Source of the DNA: Phycisphaerae bacterium
GTDB lineage: Bacteria; Planctomycetota; Phycisphaerae; UBA1845
NCBI GenBank assembly: GCA_029260215.1
Contig: JAJDDQ010000087.1
Coordinates: 1-64,000 of the forward strand
Direction of reading: 5' to 3'
DNA: 64,000 nucleotides
In this document: one piece after another, positions 9,259 through 17,685 of the stretch
Layout: each line of letters opens with the position of its first letter
Position numbering within the stretch: the first letter of the stretch is position 1
Notes under the pieces: model-generated
The model's input: only the letters and a program-made list of their open reading frames with translations
Told to the model about the DNA's origin: nothing
Databases searched by the model: none
Position numbers and translations under genes: made by a program

Positions 9259-9350
9259 CGGTCGGGTGCCCCACCTCTTCAGAGGCGGGGGAGTCGAGAG
9301 GTTCTTGGGATTCGACTTTCCCACGGCTAAAGCGGTGGGGCACCCGACCG
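9259..9350. repeat. Intergenic palindromic element with 17-bp perfect inverted ends
   Basis: CGGTCGGGTGCCCCACC at 9259-9275 is repeated exactly in inverted orientation at 9334-9350. Inside is a weaker second level of pairing (GAGTCGA near 9290 against TCGACTT near 9313). The 92-bp unit has no ORF and could be a MITE or REP-like dispersed element, or fold as RNA. It occupies the otherwise empty 322-bp interval between the dehydrogenase and the hydrolase. Confidence 0.6.
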
Positions 9351-9470
9351 GTCAATTGAGTCGTGACAATGCACGCGCGGTTGTGAGGCTTCGGGAATCC
9401 GCGCGAACTGAAGTTCGCGGCTCGCTATGTTTGGCGTGAGGATGCTCCGGGTGCGGTAACGGAATGGTGT

Positions 9471-10559
9471 ATGTCCTGGTTTTTTGAATTCGCGAGTCGC
9501 AACTGGGCGTTGATGAGCATCTCCACGACGTTGGCGGTGCTCGTGATTGTGCCGTTGTGGATTGTTCGCAAGTACGCGCTGATCGCGTTGAACATCCTCG
9601 ACGACCTGTCTCCGCCGGTTTGGCCGGAGATGTACGAAACCGGGCCTATGGACGGCGAGCCGGTTTCCTTCACCGCGTTTGACGGGCACGTTCTGCATGG
9701 GCATTACCTGTTGGCCAACGCGGAGGTCGCGCGCAAGGGGACGGTGATATTCGCCCACGAATTCGGGATGGATCGGCGATCGTCGGTACGCTACAACCGC
9801 ATGCTGCGTCGCGCGGGCTACGATGTGTTCGTGTTCGATTTTCGCGGGCACGGTTCGTCGGCGGGTGAGCAGGGCTACAAGCCGCGACAGTTTCCGAGCG
9901 ATCGGGAGCAGTGGGACACGCTCGGTGCGATCGCCATCGTCGGTGAAATGCTGGAGAAACGCGGGTTGTCCCGCGATGTGGGGTTGTTCGGCATCTCCCG
10001 AGGGGGCGGAGCCGTCGTGCTGGCTGCGTCGGCTGTTCCCGAAGTCCGGGCGATTGTGACGGACGGCGCGTTTTGCAGCGACCTCTTGATCGAATTCTAT
10101 CTACGTCGGTGGGCGTGCATCTTCGCGAAAATTCGTTTTGCGTACGAAAATCACCCGCCGATCTTCTGGCGGTTCCTGCGTTACGTCATCATCGATCGCG
10201 CGGAGCGGGCCTGGGGTTGTCGATTCCCTTCGGTGTGCAAAGCGCTCGGGCGCATGGGTGAACCAGCCATGCTGTTCATCCACGGCGAGCGCGACACGTA
10301 CGTTCCTGTCGATCATTCTCAGGTTTTGTATCAGCGGTACAGCGGGCCGAAGTATATGTGGACCGTTCCCGGTGCCCGGCACAACGAGAGCGCCCACCGT
10401 CAGCCGGAAGAATACGCCGCGAAAGTCGTTGGTTTTTTTGATCGGCACTTGGCTTCGCCCGGCACGGTTGAGGCTGATGACGAGTCGCTCACTCTGAGCG
10501 ATCTTGCGCAACCGCTGGCGGAGTCCACATCGTCTGCGGCGAACACAATCGCCCGCTGA
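9471..10559 (+). CDS. Membrane-anchored alpha/beta hydrolase
   Basis: The product has 362 residues with an N-terminal hydrophobic anchor at about 15-35 (SISTTLAVLVIVPLWIV), then an alpha/beta-hydrolase fold. Landmarks are FAHEFGMDR after the third strand, FDFRGHGSS, the nucleophile elbow GISRGGG (Ser about 175), the acid in HGERDTYVP (~272) and the His in GARHNES (~303). This is the S9/BAAT or 'hydrolase of unknown specificity' type. Most of the protein is expected on one side of the inner membrane. The substrate is not predictable. Followed after 30 bp by the HtrA-like protease gene. Confidence 0.75.
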   Translation: MSWFFEFASRNWALMSISTTLAVLVIVPLWIVRKYALIALNILDDLSPPVWPEMYETGPMDGEPVSFTAFDGHVLHGHYLLANAEVARKGTVIFAHEFGMDRRSSVRYNRMLRRAGYDVFVFDFRGHGSSAGEQGYKPRQFPSDREQWDTLGAIAIVGEMLEKRGLSRDVGLFGISRGGGAVVLAASAVPEVRAIVTDGAFCSDLLIEFYLRRWACIFAKIRFAYENHPPIFWRFLRYVIIDRAERAWGCRFPSVCKALGRMGEPAMLFIHGERDTYVPVDHSQVLYQRYSGPKYMWTVPGARHNESAHRQPEEYAAKVVGFFDRHLASPGTVEADDESLTLSDLAQPLAESTSSAANTIAR

Positions 10560-10589
10560 ACGTAATATCGTCGGAACTGGTTTCTAGGG

Positions 10590-11912
10590 ATGCTTGATAT
10601 GCGTACTGCACTGTTGCCTGTTGCGTTGATCGTGTTCTTTTCGGCGACGCTGTTTGCGCAGGAAAGCGAACGGCGAGAGTCCGAGCTGCGCGTTCGCCGA
10701 ACCCACATCGTGGAAGCCGTGGAGAAAGTGCGCGATTCGGTGGTCAACATTTCGTCCAACAGTCCGGTGAAGCGTCGTGCGAGCGTTTTTGGCGTCTTTG
10801 AAATTCCGCCCCAAAAATCCAGCGGCAGCGGGTTCGTCATTCATGAGAACGGGTACATCGTGACGAACGACCATGTCGTGGCGCAATCCACCGATCACCG
10901 CGTGCGCTTCATCGACGGGCGCGAATACAAGGCTGAAATCGTCGCACGGGATCCGCGACACGACTTGGCTGTCCTGCGGATCGAGCCGGATTCTCCGCTG
11001 AAGCCGATCCCGCTCGGTCGCAGCGACGACATTATGCTGGGCGAAGACGCGATCGCCATCGGCAATCCGTTCGGGCTGGAGAATACGATTACGCGCGGCG
11101 TGATCAGTGCGGTCAATCGGCGGCTCGAGTTCGACACCGACGTCGTGTACGACAACCTGATTCAAACGGATGCGAGCACCAACCCCGGAAACTCCGGCGG
11201 GCCATTGCTCAACGCGCTGGGGCAGTTGATCGGCGTGAACACAGCCATTCGGCGCGATGCGGAAAACGTGGGATTCGCGATTCCGGTGGACCAACTCCGA
11301 CGCACGTTGATCGAAATGCTGGACGTGTCCAAGCTCTATCAGGTGCGTTTCGGCATGCGTGTGGACGGAGCGCCGCCGAGAGTTGTGTCGATTGAAAACG
11401 ACGGCCCGGCTGACAAAGCGGGTGCGAAGCTGGGGGATGAGGTCGACTCGGTTGACGGGGTTAAGGTGGGGCGTGCCATTGACTTCTGCATCGCGATGCT
11501 AGGCCGGCGCGTGGGGGACGTGGTTCGACTCGGTCTGTCGCGCGACGGCAAGGCTGCCGGCGCACGGATAAGGCTCGAGGAAATCCCGCGGCTGAACGGA
11601 GCCGAGATCGCCTGGAACAAATTGGGGCTGAGGTTGGAGCCTATTCCCGAGGCGGCGCAGCGGCGTTTCGACATCAGCGCCCGCGCGGGCATGGTCATCA
11701 CCAAAGTCGATCCGCAAGGTCCGGCTGCTCATGTTCATGTTTCCAAGGGCGATCTTCTGGTCGGCATGGGACAATACCGCGCGTGGCCCATCAAGCGGGT
11801 CGGTCTTTTGTTGAAGGAATTACGCCGCGGCGAGCCGGTAGATATTGTGGTGTATCGTTTTTATGCGAACGGGCCGCCGGATCGGATTGAACAGCGGGTG
11901 TATGCGCGGTAG
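10590..11912 (+). CDS. HtrA/DegP-like periplasmic serine protease with two PDZ-like regions
   Basis: S1C-family trypsin-like protease of 440 residues. A signal peptide (MRTALLPVALIVFFSATLFA) is followed by the catalytic triad: His in IVTNDHVVA (~93), Asp in RHDLAVLRIE (~126) and Ser in TNPGNSGGPLL (~202). A PDZ domain covers roughly 255-340 and a second PDZ-like region 345-435. It should act in the periplasm in protein quality control or regulated proteolysis. ATG 10599 has better spacing from the AGGG at 10586 than ATG 10590 and fits the signal peptide, so it is an equally good start. The DUF971 gene follows after 12 bp. Confidence 0.88.
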   Translation: MLDMRTALLPVALIVFFSATLFAQESERRESELRVRRTHIVEAVEKVRDSVVNISSNSPVKRRASVFGVFEIPPQKSSGSGFVIHENGYIVTNDHVVAQSTDHRVRFIDGREYKAEIVARDPRHDLAVLRIEPDSPLKPIPLGRSDDIMLGEDAIAIGNPFGLENTITRGVISAVNRRLEFDTDVVYDNLIQTDASTNPGNSGGPLLNALGQLIGVNTAIRRDAENVGFAIPVDQLRRTLIEMLDVSKLYQVRFGMRVDGAPPRVVSIENDGPADKAGAKLGDEVDSVDGVKVGRAIDFCIAMLGRRVGDVVRLGLSRDGKAAGARIRLEEIPRLNGAEIAWNKLGLRLEPIPEAAQRRFDISARAGMVITKVDPQGPAAHVHVSKGDLLVGMGQYRAWPIKRVGLLLKELRRGEPVDIVVYRFYANGPPDRIEQRVYAR

Positions 11913-11924
11913 CTTCCCTGCACG

Positions 11925-12281
11925 ATGAGTGACGAGATATCAGCCGCACACAATACCGCCTTTCCGGTCGAAGCGATCACGCCTGATGAGCTGAAGCTCA
12001 AACGGGAGGAGCAGACGCTGCACATCCGCTGGCGCGACGGGCGTTTGAGCGTGTACCCGGCGGTGATGCTTCGCCGACAATGTCCGTGCGCTACCTGTCG
12101 AACGGAGCGCGATCAAAAGAAGACCGAGTTGCTGCCGATCCTCAAGAGCGACCCCGGTCAAATCAAGCTGGCCAATGCCAAGCTGGTCGGCACGTACGCA
12201 ATTCAATTGATCTGGTCCGACGGCCACGACGCCGGAATATTTGACTACAAGTACCTTCGTTCGCTCGACAGGAACGCGTGA
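11925..12281 (+). CDS. DUF971 (GBBH-like N-terminal domain) protein
   Basis: The small 118-residue protein matches the DUF971/PF06155 pattern: a LHIRWRDG strand pair, the cysteine pair CPCATCR at about 51-57, and a C-terminal IWSDGHDAGIFDYKYLR. The domain also forms the N-terminus of gamma-butyrobetaine hydroxylase and is often linked to Fe-S cluster carriers such as Mrp/ApbC. A stand-alone copy probably binds metal or assists cluster transfer, but the function is not established. It follows the protease gene by 12 bp on the same strand and is likely cotranscribed. Confidence 0.75.
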   Translation: MSDEISAAHNTAFPVEAITPDELKLKREEQTLHIRWRDGRLSVYPAVMLRRQCPCATCRTERDQKKTELLPILKSDPGQIKLANAKLVGTYAIQLIWSDGHDAGIFDYKYLRSLDRNA

Positions 12282-12477
12282 GCGGTTCGCGAGTGTTCAG
12301 CGGGGTCCGCATCGGGTGTTCGAGACGGCGCGGGGCAGACGGTTTTCTGCGATTGCGAATCGATCGCGGAATGCCCATCGAAGATGGTTTTTCTCCGATT
12401 TAGTTTCTGAGTGAGATGGCCAATCGAGGGCGAGGCCGCGCGGATTCGCGAAGAAAGCGCTGTTTCCACTCCAACCT

Positions 12478-12508
12478 CCCCTCCCCTCCTTTGTAAGGAG
12501 GGGAGGGG
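12478..12508. repeat. C/G-rich hairpin, 14-bp perfect stem with TGT loop
   Basis: CCCCTCCCCTCCTT at 12478-12491 pairs exactly with 12495-12508 across a 3-nt loop. It lies between the convergent DUF971 and BlaR1-like genes and could end transcription. The same TTtgtAA core occurs at 18732-18750, and related elements are at 27788 and 28880, so it is treated as one family of intergenic repeats. Confidence 0.6.
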
Positions 12509-12526
12509 AAGCATGGTCGGAAGGGA

Positions 12527-14401
12527 CTATCTGGTGCCGTGTGTGCGCTCGATCGCGCGAAACTCCGGATTAAAGCGTTCCTTCGAATTCTGAATCTGCG
12601 TCTTGAACGCGCGGAGTTCTTCGTCGCTCAACGCACCGTCGCCATCGAGGTCAGCCTCGGGGTGATGTTCGAGCACGCTTCGTATCTTCAACTGTTCGTA
12701 GAAATCGTTTCGCTCTTCATCGGTGAGTTCGCCATCGCCGTCGCGGTCCATTTCTTCGAATTGGTGTCGCTCCATCCAATTCAATGCGAATTCCTTGAAC
12801 GACTTTACATAGGTACGAATGTCGTCAGCAGTCGGCTCTATCGCGGTGTTGTCCAGAATCCAAATCCGATTGATCGCGATCGCGTTCATGTGCATGGCCT
12901 TGGCGTCCGCACGCGAAGTGTGAACGCGTTGGACCCTTTCACCGGGCTTGCCGACCTTTTCCGCAACGTCCGCCCGCTGATGCGGTTTGACCTTGGACGG
13001 CGGCCGATCATAGCTGACCGCGTGAAATGCCTCACCGATGCTCAGTTGACCGTCCTTGTCGTAGTCGGCAAAGGGAATGCCTCCTATCACCGCGTCCGGG
13101 TTCAGCATCGCCTTGGCCAACAGATAATGTGTGGTTTCATCCATATCCACCCGACCGTCACCGTTGGTGTCAGGCACATCAATCGTCGCAAGGCGATTGT
13201 TAAGCTCGGTCACTGCCTGCCCAGCTCGTTCGAGCGTTTTGAAGTGAAGATGATGGAGTTCGTGCATTTCATCTTCAGACATTTCAAGATGTTCGTAGTC
13301 ATGGGCGTGCGGAGTGTGATCGTGGTCGTGGTGCGCATGGGGGTGTTCCTTTCCCCCGTCGGCCAACGCGAAGCCGCCCCACGCTCCGATGAGCGTGACA
13401 GCCAGCCCACTCCAAACGAGCCCGTTTCCTCCTTGATTAGAATGCAAAACCATATCGATTCTCCTTTCAATGGTTGCCGGGTTGGCCGCCATGTACGCAG
13501 GGTGAAAGGCCGCGATCGCGCGGGCAGGGCGTCGCTTGGCTGCGTCCAGTAAGCAACGCGCGTATTCGCCCGCGGAGAGTCTGCCCCGACGCAGGGCCCA
13601 TTCGTCACAGGCACACTCTCTTGCCAAATCAATCCTTCGATTCACCCAGTACACGACAGGCCAAAAGAACAGCAACGTTCCGACGATCCTTTGGAAGCAA
13701 CCCACGAGCACGTCGCCTCGCCGGAGATGAGCGACCTCGTGAACAATGACGGTTTCAAGATGTTTCGCACAGTGCAAGTGTCGATCAGAAAGTACCAGCA
13801 ACGGCCGCCGCCACCCGATGACAAACGGTGCGGCTGTATCACCAGAGACCCTGACCTGCGGAACGCGCGCGACGCGCAACTTGCGACAGGTGGCGGCGAC
13901 AAGATCGGTGAGTTCGTGCGGCGGCTGGGGTAGTCCTTCGTACTCTGTGCGAAGTCGGTTACAGGCGGCTGCACGACGCAGAAATTTGTATGCGACGATG
14001 AATACATAGATAGGCCACAACCATTGCAGCCAATTGACTTGCCTCGCGGGCGATTCAATCGGATGAGAGGCGGTCAATGTGCGTTCGTGATTCCGCATGC
14101 CCAAGACATCGATGTGTTCAAGAGATTGCCCGGTGGCTGCGCGCGTCGTGGTCGAAACGACATCCTCACAGACGCGGGCCAGTGAAAACGAAAATGACGG
14201 TGACACGGGCAGAACGAATTTGAGCAGCACGATGCACCACAACGCTATTTGCGCCGTCGAAGAAAGTTTCCGGTGGCCGACGGAGACGATCATCCAGGTA
14301 AGAATCGCCAGCAGCGTGCCGTAACACAATGCCTGGAGAATCCAATCGAGCACGACGTCTGAATTCAATATCGCCGAGAGAAATTCGAGGACTGCATTCA
14401 T
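12527..14401 (-). CDS. BlaR1/MecR1-like M56 metallopeptidase with His-rich linker and four EF-hands
   Basis: The 624-residue protein has N-terminal membrane helices (about 18-40, 48-66, 124-140) and an M56 zinc-peptidase motif HEVAHLRRGD (His221, Glu222, His225). The downstream ARECACDEW supplies the third ligand (Glu262). A membrane helix lies at about 328-348. In place of the usual penicillin-binding sensor, a His-rich stretch at 353-387 follows, then four EF-hand loops: DTNGDGRVDMDE (~411), DYDKDGQLSIGE (~447), DRDGDGELTDEE (~555) and DLDGDGALSDEE (~595). By analogy with BlaR1 it should sense an extracytoplasmic signal and cause proteolysis of its BlaI partner. The ligand is inferred to be a metal ion or a calcium-dependent signal. 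Overlaps the BlaI gene by 4 nt. Confidence 0.8.
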   Translation of the reverse strand: MNAVLEFLSAILNSDVVLDWILQALCYGTLLAILTWMIVSVGHRKLSSTAQIALWCIVLLKFVLPVSPSFSFSLARVCEDVVSTTTRAATGQSLEHIDVLGMRNHERTLTASHPIESPARQVNWLQWLWPIYVFIVAYKFLRRAAACNRLRTEYEGLPQPPHELTDLVAATCRKLRVARVPQVRVSGDTAAPFVIGWRRPLLVLSDRHLHCAKHLETVIVHEVAHLRRGDVLVGCFQRIVGTLLFFWPVVYWVNRRIDLARECACDEWALRRGRLSAGEYARCLLDAAKRRPARAIAAFHPAYMAANPATIERRIDMVLHSNQGGNGLVWSGLAVTLIGAWGGFALADGGKEHPHAHHDHDHTPHAHDYEHLEMSEDEMHELHHLHFKTLERAGQAVTELNNRLATIDVPDTNGDGRVDMDETTHYLLAKAMLNPDAVIGGIPFADYDKDGQLSIGEAFHAVSYDRPPSKVKPHQRADVAEKVGKPGERVQRVHTSRADAKAMHMNAIAINRIWILDNTAIEPTADDIRTYVKSFKEFALNWMERHQFEEMDRDGDGELTDEERNDFYEQLKIRSVLEHHPEADLDGDGALSDEELRAFKTQIQNSKERFNPEFRAIERTHGTR

Positions 14402-14832
14402 CGCTCGCCTCCTTCCGTTCCCTCGGTCGATTGATTCGGGTTGCGATCTTTCCGCTCTCGTTCGGCGATTTTTTGTTCGATGCGGCGAAGATCCCCAGCC
14501 GAGAAGTCCGCCTCGCGCGCCAGTTGGAGCATTAGATCCTCCGCACGACCGTCGAAGACGTTTTGAAGAAACTGAGACACGCGATGCCCGAGTACCTGAT
14601 CGCGGCGGACTGCGTGCGTGTAGACGAAAGGCTGACGCGCGTTGTCCACGTGCAGCGCGTGCTTATCCCCCAGTTGTTTCATCATGGTCATGACGGTGGT
14701 GTAGGCTGGCTCTTCACCGCTTTGAGCGGCAAGGGCGTCCTTGACCTGCCGAACCGTTTGAGGCCCGTTTCGCCAAAGAACCTTGAGAATGCGAAGCTCG
14801 GCGGCGGTGATGTGCGGCGTTACGTTTGGCAT
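14398..14832 (-). CDS. BlaI/MecI/CopY-family winged-helix repressor
   Basis: The 144-residue protein follows the family pattern: ITAAELRILKVLWRNGPQTV as the first helices of the winged helix, EPAYTTVMTMMKQLGDK as the recognition helix, and a C-terminal dimerisation region with VFDGRAEDLMLQLAREA. It should repress its own operon until cleaved by the M56 partner encoded next to it. ATG 14832 is preferred over a start at 14889, because the longer frame would run through the operator palindromes, and AAAGG lies just upstream of 14832. The C-terminal tail (NPNQSTEGTEGGER) is likely disordered. Confidence 0.88.
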   Translation of the reverse strand: MPNVTPHITAAELRILKVLWRNGPQTVRQVKDALAAQSGEEPAYTTVMTMMKQLGDKHALHVDNARQPFVYTHAVRRDQVLGHRVSQFLQNVFDGRAEDLMLQLAREADFSAGDLRRIEQKIAERERKDRNPNQSTEGTEGGER

Positions 14833-14844
14833 GTCCAACCTTTC

Positions 14845-14881
14845 TACTAAGTATATCGGCATGTTACTATGTATATAGTAA
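14845..14881 (-). promoter_or_regulatory. BlaI-type operator region
   Basis: TTACTATGTATATAGTAA at 14864-14881 is nearly perfectly palindromic (TTACTAT and ATAGTAA arms). A related half-site TACTAAGTATAT lies at 14845-14856. Both sit immediately upstream of the repressor start at 14832. BlaI/MecI-family operators have the same TAC-TA...TA-GTA architecture, so this is the likely autoregulatory site overlapping the promoter. Confidence 0.7.
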
Positions 14882-15107
14882 TTCGTCAACCCTAAATACT
14901 CTTTTGGGTTCTTTTCCGAACAAGCTACTGAGCGAAGTGGCCTTGGCGCTCTGAAAACGCTGATTTCACGAGGTTTTGGCCGATCTCGCGCCTCGGGGAT
15001 TCCGTCCGTAAGCCCAAGCGCGAATTGTGTGGTAAGTCGTTGTCACGCATGGTGTTTCGATCCACCATCCTTCCAACAACTTTTTGGGATGAGAACCATC
15101 AAAGCAG

Positions 15108-15135
15108 TAGCCCACGAACCTGTGTCCGTGGGCTA
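15108..15135. terminator. Hairpin downstream of the OmpA-like gene
   Basis: TAGCCCACG at 15108-15116 pairs exactly with CGTGGGCTA at 15127-15135 over a 10-nt loop. It lies 33 bp past the stop of the minus-strand OmpA-like gene. The T-run (GGTTTTTCGG, 15138 onward) is on the plus-strand side, so as an intrinsic terminator it is better oriented for the plus strand. For the minus-strand gene it may only be an mRNA-end stabiliser. Confidence 0.4.
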
Positions 15136-15167
15136 TGGTTTTTCGGATCAATCGCGTCGGATCGCGG

Positions 15168-15836
15168 TCAGTCGATCGGATCGACGGCAAAAATTTCGAC
15201 GCGGCGGTTTTTCGCGCGGGCGGCGTTGTTGGTGTTGGGCATACGCGGGCGGTGTTCGCCAGCACCACAGGCCACGAGCTTGGACGGGCTTAGTCCCTTC
15301 TGCTGGAGATGGCGTACGACGCTCAAAGCTCGCTGAGTGCTCAATTCGAGATTGTCGGTCCAGCCGCTCTTCTTGATGGGTGTATCATCCGTGTGGCCGA
15401 AGACGAAAATGTCTTTGTCAGGGTAGCGGCTGCGAATGGCAGCGGCGATATCGTCGAGGCTTCGTTTGCCTGCGTCGCGGAGGGAGGCTTTGCCGGAGGG
15501 GAAAAGGACGCTGCCTTCGATGGCGATCATGGCACCGCCGGGCACTGCCTGCCAGCCGTCGGGTGCGGCGGCGGGTTCTGGCTTGGCGGCGAGCCTCATG
15601 TTGAGATCGCTGATTTCGCCCTGAAAGGACATCACCCGGCCTTCGAGATCGTTGCGATCCTGACGCAATATTTCGTTTTCTCGACGGGCACCCGCCAATT
15701 CGTCGATCAATCGTTGATTGGTATCCTCGATCAGCGATATCTGATCATCCTTGGCTTTGAGCTTGTCGGTGCATCCGATGAGCGTCGGCAGCATGAGCAT
15801 TACGGGGAGCATTGAAAACTTGCGGAGCTTGGTCAT
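15168..15836 (-). CDS. OmpA/MotB-family lipoprotein, peptidoglycan binding
   Basis: The 222-residue product begins with a lipoprotein signal ending in the lipobox LIGC (Cys about 22). A coiled-coil segment rich in Glu, Asp and Leu covers about 25-80. A Pro/Ala linker leads to an OmpA_C domain at about 110-215, with FVFGHTDDTPI, NLELSTQRALSVVRHL and NNAARAKNRRVEI. Such domains bind diaminopimelate of peptidoglycan and tie the outer membrane to the wall. The layout is Pal-like with an inserted coiled coil. Last gene of a minus-strand run starting at 18673. Confidence 0.85.
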   Translation of the reverse strand: MTKLRKFSMLPVMLMLPTLIGCTDKLKAKDDQISLIEDTNQRLIDELAGARRENEILRQDRNDLEGRVMSFQGEISDLNMRLAAKPEPAAAPDGWQAVPGGAMIAIEGSVLFPSGKASLRDAGKRSLDDIAAAIRSRYPDKDIFVFGHTDDTPIKKSGWTDNLELSTQRALSVVRHLQQKGLSPSKLVACGAGEHRPRMPNTNNAARAKNRRVEIFAVDPID

Positions 15837-15859
15837 GTCGCGTGTCCTTTCCAGGGTTG

Positions 15860-16240
15860 TCAGGCGTCCTCTTTGTCGGCTTCGTTGTCGTCGTGGAGGG
15901 CTGTCTTGATTTTCCGGTCGATTCGTTTTTCCGCCTCGGTGATTTCCTTTTTCCGCCGCTCGATCTCGTCCTGCTCACGCTGGCGTTCCTGTTCGCGGAA
16001 CATCACCTTCATGTCCCGCCAAACGGTACGCGTCAGGGCGAGTATCCACCACGTGACGACGGTCGCACCGGCGGTACACAGCATGAGCCACAGGACGTTG
16101 ATCGATTCATAGGTCGCGAAGAACCAGACGGTCACGCGGTGATCGCGATTCTTGTAAACCACAAGCCCGACGACCAACGCCAAGGCTATGAAAAGCGTGA
16201 GCTTAGCATAGAGCCGGATTTGCTTGAAAACAAGGCTCAT
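15860..16240 (-). CDS. Small membrane protein with LapA/DUF1049-like helices and coiled-coil tail
   Basis: The 126-residue product has two hydrophobic helices at about 10-29 (LYAKLTLFIALALVVGLVV) and 44-66 (INVLWLMLCTAGATVVTWWIL). A long charged helix from about 75 to the end (REQERQREQDEIERRKKEI) follows. The arrangement resembles the LapA domain that helps assemble lipopolysaccharide in the inner membrane, but the similarity is in layout more than in residues. Its ATG overlaps the TGA of the prepilin peptidase (ATGA), so the two are cotranslated. The OmpA-like gene follows after 23 bp. Confidence 0.6.
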   Translation of the reverse strand: MSLVFKQIRLYAKLTLFIALALVVGLVVYKNRDHRVTVWFFATYESINVLWLMLCTAGATVVTWWILALTRTVWRDMKVMFREQERQREQDEIERRKKEITEAEKRIDRKIKTALHDDNEADKEDA

Positions 16241-17673
16241 CAGACGCCTCCAAAAAGAGGATGTCGCCAAACGTCGTGCAAAAACACGCCGAAAGCGGAG
16301 TCCAGGTTCCTGAAAATCGTCGATTGTGCGATTTGGTCGTAAAACACGGTCGCGGTCAGCATGCCGATCCAAAGCCACGGGCCGAGCGGAATCGCCCGCG
16401 TACGCTTGAACGGCAGCAGTGCGATCCAAGCGACGACCGCGATGAAGCAGCAAAGGACGAATCCAATCACGACGATTTGCCAGCCGGCCACGCAGCCGGC
16501 AGCGGCCATCATGTGGATGTCGCCCGTGGCGAAGGCTTCCTTGCCGTAAAGAAGGTTGGCGACGATACGCACGCCCCAGCCGACGCTCGCGGCGATGACG
16601 TATCCGGTGATTGCCCGCGAAATACCCCAGACCATCGGGTTGTGCAGGACTGAGGTCATTGCCTCAGCCGCCTGTGAATTGTTGAACGCCAACCACAGGG
16701 CGGCTACCCCCAGGATGATCCCCGGCGCCAGGCAGGCCAGCTCGCCCAGGGTCATCCGCAGGGCATCGGGAGCTTCGAACTCGATGGCTTGGACGATTTC
16801 CGTGTCCGTTTCGCGCACCTGAGCGGCTTCGTAAACAATGAGGGCGAAGAAGAAGGTCAATGCGATGAGGCATCGGACGACGTAGGGTACCGGATCGTAA
16901 CCCCAGTCGGACAACATAGTTGTGACGCAGAGGAACAAAAAGATCGCCAGAGGAATCAGCACGATGCGCGTGCTCGGCTTTGCGGTCGTCGCAGGGGTGG
17001 ATGGTTCTTCCAGCGGTGCGTCTTCCGCTGGTGGGGCGCGAAGTGTGACTTGAATGACGATCCAGACGATGGCGAACCCGACGAAGGCAGCCACGGCTGC
17101 GATGGCTGTTCCGTCGTGCGGCTGCATCCATTCGTAGTCGGTTCCGGGTTTCCAGAAAGCGTGCATGACGAGGCCGAAGAAGGCGGCGAAGTGCGTGAAG
17201 CGAATATCGACCCAGTAATATTGGATGTCGATGGCGGACATGGCCAACAGGCTGGCGAAAAGGACGAAGTGGGCCAAAAAGATGGGCCAATGCTCGGCGA
17301 TGAGCCAGTTGAGGTCGGTGAAGCTGGCGCGTGTGTCGGCTGATCCGATAAAAAAGCGATCCATGAGCACGACGACGGTGATGGCCGTCATGAGTTCGAT
17401 GAAGGCGTAGCGTGGTGAGATGGGTTGCCAGCAGTTGCGACACCGGCCTCTGAGCAGGAGAAACCCGACGACGGGGAGATTGTCGTACCAGGCGATGGGG
17501 TTTCCGCAGCTTGGGCAGAACGACCAGGTTGGGTCGCTGAGCCTGAGCCCGAGCGGCAGCCGGTAGATGACCACGTTAATGAAACTCCCCACGCACAGAC
17601 CGGCTGCGGTGAAGAAGCACATCCACCAGACCGTGGCGGTGGCGGACAGGATGGTCAGATTATCGATCAGCAA
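16240..17673 (-). CDS. Prepilin peptidase/methyltransferase, A24 family, extended form
   Basis: Type IV prepilin peptidases cleave the leader of prepilins and pseudopilins in the inner membrane. This 477-residue protein opens with VGSFINVVIYRLPLG, then a four-cysteine zinc module (CPSCGNPIAWYDNLP and CRNCWQP). The first catalytic Asp is in SAIDIQYYWVD (~160). The second is in ATGDIHMMAAAG (~400), a variant of the usual GxGD loop. About 150 extra residues with additional membrane helices and a Pro/Thr/Glu linker separate the two halves, far above the usual 250-290 length. The N-methyltransferase function is assumed from the N-terminal domain. Neighbouring CDGSH gene ends 12 bp upstream. Confidence 0.85.
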   Translation of the reverse strand: MLIDNLTILSATATVWWMCFFTAAGLCVGSFINVVIYRLPLGLRLSDPTWSFCPSCGNPIAWYDNLPVVGFLLLRGRCRNCWQPISPRYAFIELMTAITVVVLMDRFFIGSADTRASFTDLNWLIAEHWPIFLAHFVLFASLLAMSAIDIQYYWVDIRFTHFAAFFGLVMHAFWKPGTDYEWMQPHDGTAIAAVAAFVGFAIVWIVIQVTLRAPPAEDAPLEEPSTPATTAKPSTRIVLIPLAIFLFLCVTTMLSDWGYDPVPYVVRCLIALTFFFALIVYEAAQVRETDTEIVQAIEFEAPDALRMTLGELACLAPGIILGVAALWLAFNNSQAAEAMTSVLHNPMVWGISRAITGYVIAASVGWGVRIVANLLYGKEAFATGDIHMMAAAGCVAGWQIVVIGFVLCCFIAVVAWIALLPFKRTRAIPLGPWLWIGMLTATVFYDQIAQSTIFRNLDSAFGVFLHDVWRHPLFGGV

Positions 17674-17685
17674 TGCCGCAAGCTC

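Noticed and set aside
12539-13552. 337-residue plus-strand ORF opposite the BlaR1-like gene
   Set aside because: The minus-strand product has HExxH and EF-hands; this one has none.
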